A DNA stretch of 64,000 bases, from the NCBI GenBank assembly GCA_021805775.1, contig JAJZED010000001.1:84250-148249 (forward strand), written 5' to 3'. The position numbers and the translations under genes are program-made. The DNA is from a bacterium. GTDB taxonomy: Bacteria; Vulcanimicrobiota; Vulcanimicrobiia; Vulcanimicrobiales; Vulcanimicrobiaceae. The notes under the pieces were generated by a model that saw nothing but the letters and a program-made list of their open reading frames with translations, did not search any database and was not told the DNA's origin. Shown one piece after another: positions 60,836-64,000 of the stretch; the first letter of the stretch is position 1, and every line of letters begins with the position of its first letter.

Positions 60836-61573
60836 TTAATCGTTCGGTTTTTCGGCTCCGGCCGAAAGAGCCGGCGCGCCCGTGAGGAGCGTTTGCACGA
60901 GGTACGCGAGTAGCGGAATCGCCCAGATCCAATGTTCGTGGATAACGTTGGGAACGATCGCATATAAGACCGCGAGCACTGCGAAGGAAAGCATGAGGAG
61001 TTCCGAACGTAGACCTTCGCGCCAGTCCGCTTTCGGCGCGAGAGGATCGCTCGCAACCGGTACGAGGCGAGGGAAGAGCGCCGGAACCTGGAGCGCGTAA
61101 CGCTCGTACGCTGTGGGGAAACGATCTTTGAGAACTCCGCTTTCGTATTTCGCCAATGCGGCGAGAAACAGGATCGTTGCAACGAAGAGGATGGGAATTC
61201 CCAGCGGGGGTATGAACAACGCGATCCACGGCAGCAACAGCAAATTACCGAAGTAGAGCGGATTGCGTAGATAGCGAAACGGGCCGGCAATAATGAGGCG
61301 CGCCGCCGATGCATCGCGCGCCCAAACAACCGCCGCGCGGAGATAGGCGGCACCCCAACTGCGCATCAGGAACGCGGCGATTGGGAAAAGCGCGCCGATT
61401 GCAAAAAGCCAGCGAAAGCGTTCGAGGGAGTCACCCGCGGCGAGTTGCCATGCCGTCGGTAGCGTTGACTGGTGGAGCGCCATCGAAAGGCCGTACGCAA
61501 GGTAAAAGCTGAAAAACATGATGAGAAATATCAAGAGGCCGCGGATGCGATACCAAAGGGGCGATGGTTTCAC
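60836..61573 (-). CDS. Isoprenylcysteine methyltransferase-like membrane protein
   Basis: The start is GTG 61573, which overlaps the stop of the upstream metallo-beta-lactamase gene (GTGA), giving 245 residues. Several membrane helices are visible (RGLLIFLIMFFSFYLAYG, FAIGALFPIAAFLM, YFGNLLLLPWIALFIPPLG). The motif GPFRYLRNPLYFGN resembles the RHPxY stretch of ICMT/PEMT-type methyltransferases, with a later YERYALQVPALFPRL corresponding to the E-x-x-Y-x-x-Y/L-P pattern. It probably methylates a membrane-associated substrate using S-adenosylmethionine. The substrate is unknown. Confidence 0.82.
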   Translation of the reverse strand: MKPSPLWYRIRGLLIFLIMFFSFYLAYGLSMALHQSTLPTAWQLAAGDSLERFRWLFAIGALFPIAAFLMRSWGAAYLRAAVVWARDASAARLIIAGPFRYLRNPLYFGNLLLLPWIALFIPPLGIPILFVATILFLAALAKYESGVLKDRFPTAYERYALQVPALFPRLVPVASDPLAPKADWREGLRSELLMLSFAVLAVLYAIVPNVIHEHWIWAIPLLAYLVQTLLTGAPALSAGAEKPND

Positions 61574-62433
61574 GTTGAGGATTCCTCGTTGGAGAAGAAG
61601 GGGTTTTCTTGACGTTCCCAACCGATGCGCGTCGGTGGTCCGTGCCCGGGCAGTACTGCCGTCGCGTCTGGAAGCGTGAAGAGTTCGCGGCGAATGTTCG
61701 CAAGAAGATCGTCGTAGCCGAAGCGGTCGCCGAAGCAGCCGCCGACGCTCCCGGCAAAGAGCGTGTCGCCGGTGAAGAGCAGATCGCCGATGCGAAAACA
61801 CGAAGAGCCGTCGGTATGTCCCGGCGTTGGAATGAGTTCGATCGCGTTTCGCCCACCGAATGGGAGCCGATCCGCTTTCCGAATAGGAATCGCGTCGGCC
61901 GCGAGCGCCCCAATTGCGGGAGCATCGACTTCATGCATGACGATGCGGGCGTTGGGGTAGGCCGAAGCGACCGCTTCGGCGGCATCGCAATGGTCGTCGT
62001 GCTTGTGCGTGATGAGAATGTAGGAATATTCGAGCGGCCGCTCTCGCAATCGCGCGAGCAACACCGCAGGATCTCCCGCCGGATCGACGATGGCGGCAAA
62101 GGGCTCGTCGAGCGCGGCTCGTACGACGTAGCCATTGCTCGGATGCGGCAGTTGTGGGTGTTGGCGAACGAGCGGTGTGGCGACCTCGCCGGGGTACCAC
62201 GCACCTTTCGCGCGTCGCTGGAAACGCTGCGCGTCCATGCCGAGGCTCGCTGCCAGTCGCGTGGCCTCATTGGAATCGGGGGCCCCTCGGTCGGCGAGCC
62301 AAGCTTCTATCGAAGGCTCGGCGACATTGGTCGCTGCGGCGAGCGTTCGCACATCCAATCGAGAGCCGCGCATCGTCTTGCGCAAGACATCCCCGACCGT
62401 ATCCTCGAGGTCGAGCTTTGGCCACTGGTTCAT
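61570..62433 (-). CDS. HTH-domain metallo-beta-lactamase-fold hydrolase
   Basis: A 287-residue protein. Residues 12-75 look like an XRE-type helix-turn-helix (DVRTLAAATNVAEPSIEAWL, RLAASLGMDAQRF). Residues 95-280 are a metallo-beta-lactamase fold with THKHDDHCDAAEAV (His143, His145, Asp147, His148), PTPGHTDGSSCFRI, LFTGDTLFAGSVGG and LPGHGPPTRIGWER, close to glyoxalase II-like hydrolases. A DNA-binding-type domain on such a hydrolase is unusual. It may instead mediate dimerisation. It is divergent from trxB across 81 bp. Confidence 0.85.
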   Translation of the reverse strand: MNQWPKLDLEDTVGDVLRKTMRGSRLDVRTLAAATNVAEPSIEAWLADRGAPDSNEATRLAASLGMDAQRFQRRAKGAWYPGEVATPLVRQHPQLPHPSNGYVVRAALDEPFAAIVDPAGDPAVLLARLRERPLEYSYILITHKHDDHCDAAEAVASAYPNARIVMHEVDAPAIGALAADAIPIRKADRLPFGGRNAIELIPTPGHTDGSSCFRIGDLLFTGDTLFAGSVGGCFGDRFGYDDLLANIRRELFTLPDATAVLPGHGPPTRIGWERQENPFFSNEESST

Positions 62434-62514
62434 GCAACCGTCCTTCGACGCGATGAAGGCGCGTTGCTGCCCCGCGCAACCGGAGCGAGCGCCGATGCGG
62501 TCGAAGAGGGCGCT

Positions 62515-63450
62515 ATGGAACGTGTAACGATCATCGGCTCCGGCCCGGCCGGGCTCACTGCGGCGATCTATGCCGCGCGCGCGAATCTCGAGCCGCTCGT
62601 CCTCGCCGGCGGTCTCTACGGCGGGCAGCTAATGCTGACCACCGAGGTGGAGAACTTCCCCGGCTTCCCCGATGGGATTCTCGGCCCCGAATTGATGGAG
62701 CGCTTTCGTGCCCAAGCGGAGTCCTTCGGTGCTCGCATCCTCAACGAAGATGCGGTTGGTGTCGATTTCTCGCAACGACCGCTCGTGGTGCGAACCGCCG
62801 AGAAGAGTTATGAATCGCAGACGGTGATCGTGGCAACCGGCGCGAGCGCGCGCTGGCTCGATATTCCCGGCGAAGAGCGCCTCCGCGGACGCGGTGTTTC
62901 GACCTGTGCGACCTGCGACGGTGCCTTCTTTCGCGAAAAGGAGATCGTCGTCGTCGGCGGCGGCGATTCGGCGATGGAAGAAGCGATCTTTCTGACGCGC
63001 TTCGGTAGCCGCGTAACGGTGATCCATCGGCGCGACGCGCTTCGCGCGAGCAAAATCATGGCCGAGCGCGCGATGAATCATCCGAAGATCGAGTTCGTTT
63101 GGAATACGGCGGTTGAAGAAGTCCTCGGCGGCGAGATTATGACGGGGCTTCGTCTCCGCAATCTCCTCGACGGTAGCGAATCGGAGTTTCGTGCCGACGC
63201 ACTTTTCATCGCGGTCGGGCACACGCCGAATACATCGATTTTCGTCGACCAACTCGATCTCGATTCGCACGGATACATTCTTTCGCCGAACGGAACGTAC
63301 ACCAATATCGAGGGCGTATTCGTCGCGGGCGACGTAAACGATATTCGTTACAAGCAGGCGATCACGGCTGCCGGAGCCGGGTGTCGGGCGGCGATGGACG
63401 TCGAAAAATATCTCGAAGCGCATCATCTCGACGCGGCGGCGGTGTTGTAG
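62515..63450 (+). CDS. trxB: Thioredoxin reductase
   Basis: Transfers electrons from NADPH via FAD to thioredoxin. The 311 residues from ATG 62515 show the FAD-binding GSGPAGLTAAIYAARANL, GGLYGGQLMLTTEVENFPGF, the redox pair in STCATCDGAF (Cys131, Cys134), the NADPH loop VVVGGGDSAMEEAIFLTRFG, HRRD and the end VFVAGDVNDIRYKQAITAAG. AAGAGGG lies a few bases upstream of the ATG. The frame is open far upstream but antisense to the MBL gene. Repeats begin 10 bp after the stop. Confidence 0.96.
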   Translation: MERVTIIGSGPAGLTAAIYAARANLEPLVLAGGLYGGQLMLTTEVENFPGFPDGILGPELMERFRAQAESFGARILNEDAVGVDFSQRPLVVRTAEKSYESQTVIVATGASARWLDIPGEERLRGRGVSTCATCDGAFFREKEIVVVGGGDSAMEEAIFLTRFGSRVTVIHRRDALRASKIMAERAMNHPKIEFVWNTAVEEVLGGEIMTGLRLRNLLDGSESEFRADALFIAVGHTPNTSIFVDQLDLDSHGYILSPNGTYTNIEGVFVAGDVNDIRYKQAITAAGAGCRAAMDVEKYLEAHHLDAAAVL

Positions 63451-63459
63451 GCGCTTCTC

Positions 63460-63599
63460 TGTCACGCCGAGTAGCTGTACTGTCACGCCGAGTAGAGCGC
63501 GAAGCGCTCGTATCGAGGCGGCGCTTCCCTGTCACGCCGAGTAGCTGTACTGTCACGCCGAGTAGAGCGCGAAGCGCTCGTATCGAGGCGGCGCTTCCC
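63460..63599. repeat. Two tandem copies of a 70-bp unit (short element + full palindromic element)
   Basis: 63460-63529 and 63530-63599 read the same. Each has a 21-bp short form (TGTCACGCCGAGTAGCTGTA and one more base) followed by a 49-bp full element with hairpin GAGCGC-GAA-GCGCTC (63495-63509 in the first copy) between conserved flanks CACGCCGAGTA and GTATCGAGGCGGC. Confidence 0.93.
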
Positions 63600-63697
63600 T
63601 GTCACGCCGAGTAGCTGCCGAAGGCAGCGTATCGAGGCGGCGCTTCCCTGTCACGCCGAGTAGCTGCCGAAGGCAGCGTATCGAGGCGGCACTTCCG
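63600..63697. repeat. Two 49-bp palindromic elements, GCTGCC stem variant
   Basis: 63600-63648 and 63649-63697 have the same flanks, but the hairpin is GCTGCC-GAA-GGCAGC (63614-63628 in the first). Both stem halves differ from the GAGCGC variant in a matched way, with the GAA loop kept. Confidence 0.93.
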
Positions 63698-63751
63698 TGC
63701 GGCTGCGCGCGCCCTCCTCGCTAGACGCTCGCGGCTCGGACAAGCAATGTC
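63649..63751. repeat. 103-bp direct repeat, copy 1
   Basis: Copy 1 spans a 49-bp element and the following segment that ends GGACAAGCAATGTC. It is repeated without a difference at 63898-64000, 249 bp away. Copy 2 reaches the window edge, so the real repeat may be longer. Confidence 0.92.
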
Positions 63752-63848
63752 AGGGTCCTCGCCGCTCGCTTAAGCGCTCGTCGGGGCATCGCAGCCGCGC
63801 GTTCGCGCGCACGTTCGCGCGCATATTCGCGTCGCTGCGTCGCCGTGC
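63752..63848. other. Non-coding GC-rich spacer between repeat blocks
   Basis: No gene is seen. It has imperfect short repeats of CGTTCGCGCGCA type (about 63800-63832) and alternating GC runs. The whole stretch 63451-64000 lacks a credible gene and consists of repeats and this spacer. Confidence 0.7.
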
Positions 63849-63946
63849 TGTCACGCCGAGTAGAGCGCGAAGCGCTCGTATCGAGGCGGCGCTTCCCTGT
63901 CACGCCGAGTAGCTGCCGAAGGCAGCGTATCGAGGCGGCACTTCCG
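63849..63946. repeat. Two further 49-bp palindromic elements (one of each stem variant)
   Basis: 63849-63897 carries the GAGCGC-GAA-GCGCTC hairpin and 63898-63946 the GCTGCC-GAA-GGCAGC hairpin, in the same orientation as the earlier elements. Confidence 0.93.
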
Positions 63947-64000
63947 TGCGGCTGCGCGCGCCCTCCTCGCTAGACGCTCGCGGCTCGGACAAGCAATGTC
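63898..64000. repeat. 103-bp direct repeat, copy 2 (runs to window end)
   Basis: Matches 63649-63751 base for base as far as the window goes. The array probably continues outside the window. Confidence 0.9.

Noticed and set aside
63460-64000. CRISPR array
   Set aside because: Most full elements abut each other with no spacers, occur in two stem variants, and no cas genes are present.
63460-64000. Ends of an insertion sequence or transposon
   Set aside because: No transposase reading frame lies between the repeats, and the 63752-63848 spacer is too short and non-coding.

Overview
The window is a gene-dense, GC-rich bacterial chromosome segment. It carries core housekeeping genes (rimO, secA, prfB, rlmN, a glycyl-tRNA synthetase, ppdK, dnaG, rpoD, dtd, tldD/tldE, trxB and one tRNA-Leu) among envelope, regulatory and metabolic genes. 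No rRNA, insertion sequence, prophage or CRISPR array is visible. The host is probably a diderm: there is an RND exporter and a PBP4-type carboxypeptidase, but also a LytR-CpsA-Psr protein. Many starts are GTG or TTG, and ATGA, GTGA or TAATG overlaps are very common. The mixture resembles poorly characterised lineages such as Candidatus Eremiobacterota (WPS-2). That placement is an inference from gene style, not a demonstrated assignment.

Layout. 1-8374 (+): end of a RodZ-like gene, yajQ, rimO, an LCP protein, a polysaccharide deacetylase, a small membrane protein, an NHL-type lipoprotein and a soluble four-GAF histidine kinase. 8381-13119: secA, a divergent gene for a protein with a GDPH self-cleavage-type motif, and prfB with an intact +1 programmed frameshift. 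13116-18535: a DUF2079 membrane protein, a family 9 glycosyltransferase (-), a YbjQ-like protein, family-4 uracil-DNA glycosylase, rlmN and a PD-(D/E)XK nuclease-like protein. 18647-27517: glycyl-tRNA synthetase, ppdK, a repeat-built coiled-coil protein, an HD hydrolase (-), dnaG and rpoD. 27524-32302: two unknown exported or anchored proteins and a KGG stress protein (all -), a HEAT-cyclophilin fusion (+), then dtd and proline dehydrogenase (-).

32419-38766 (+): a receiver protein, mntP, then kamB-like, kamC-like and kce genes (lysine-fermentation functions whose aminomutase is not in the window), and two dipeptide-type ABC permeases. A tRNA-Leu gene follows, with a promoter inside the last permease gene and two strong intrinsic terminators downstream. 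39303-46006: cobyrinate diamide synthase, a three-gene SPFH cluster, and an RND transporter enlarged by about four hydrophobic segments. 45993-53377: an SDR lacking the usual tyrosine, an M1 aminopeptidase with HEAT repeats, D-Ala-D-Ala carboxypeptidase, tldD and tldE. 53391-60830: an ACT-malic enzyme, an OmpR-type regulator, and a five-gene overlapping operon of two apparently dead enzymes (a propeller/phosphoesterase and a DDAH fold), a metallophosphoesterase and an ABC-2 transporter. 60836-63450: a methyltransferase-like membrane protein and an HTH-metallo-beta-lactamase (both -), then trxB. The last 550 bp hold palindromic repeats whose hairpin arms vary in a compensated way.

The best candidates for something undescribed are the 55645-60830 operon, the lysine-aminomutase reactivase/Kce module, the enlarged RND protein, the GDPH protein, the orphan nuclease and the terminal repeat family.
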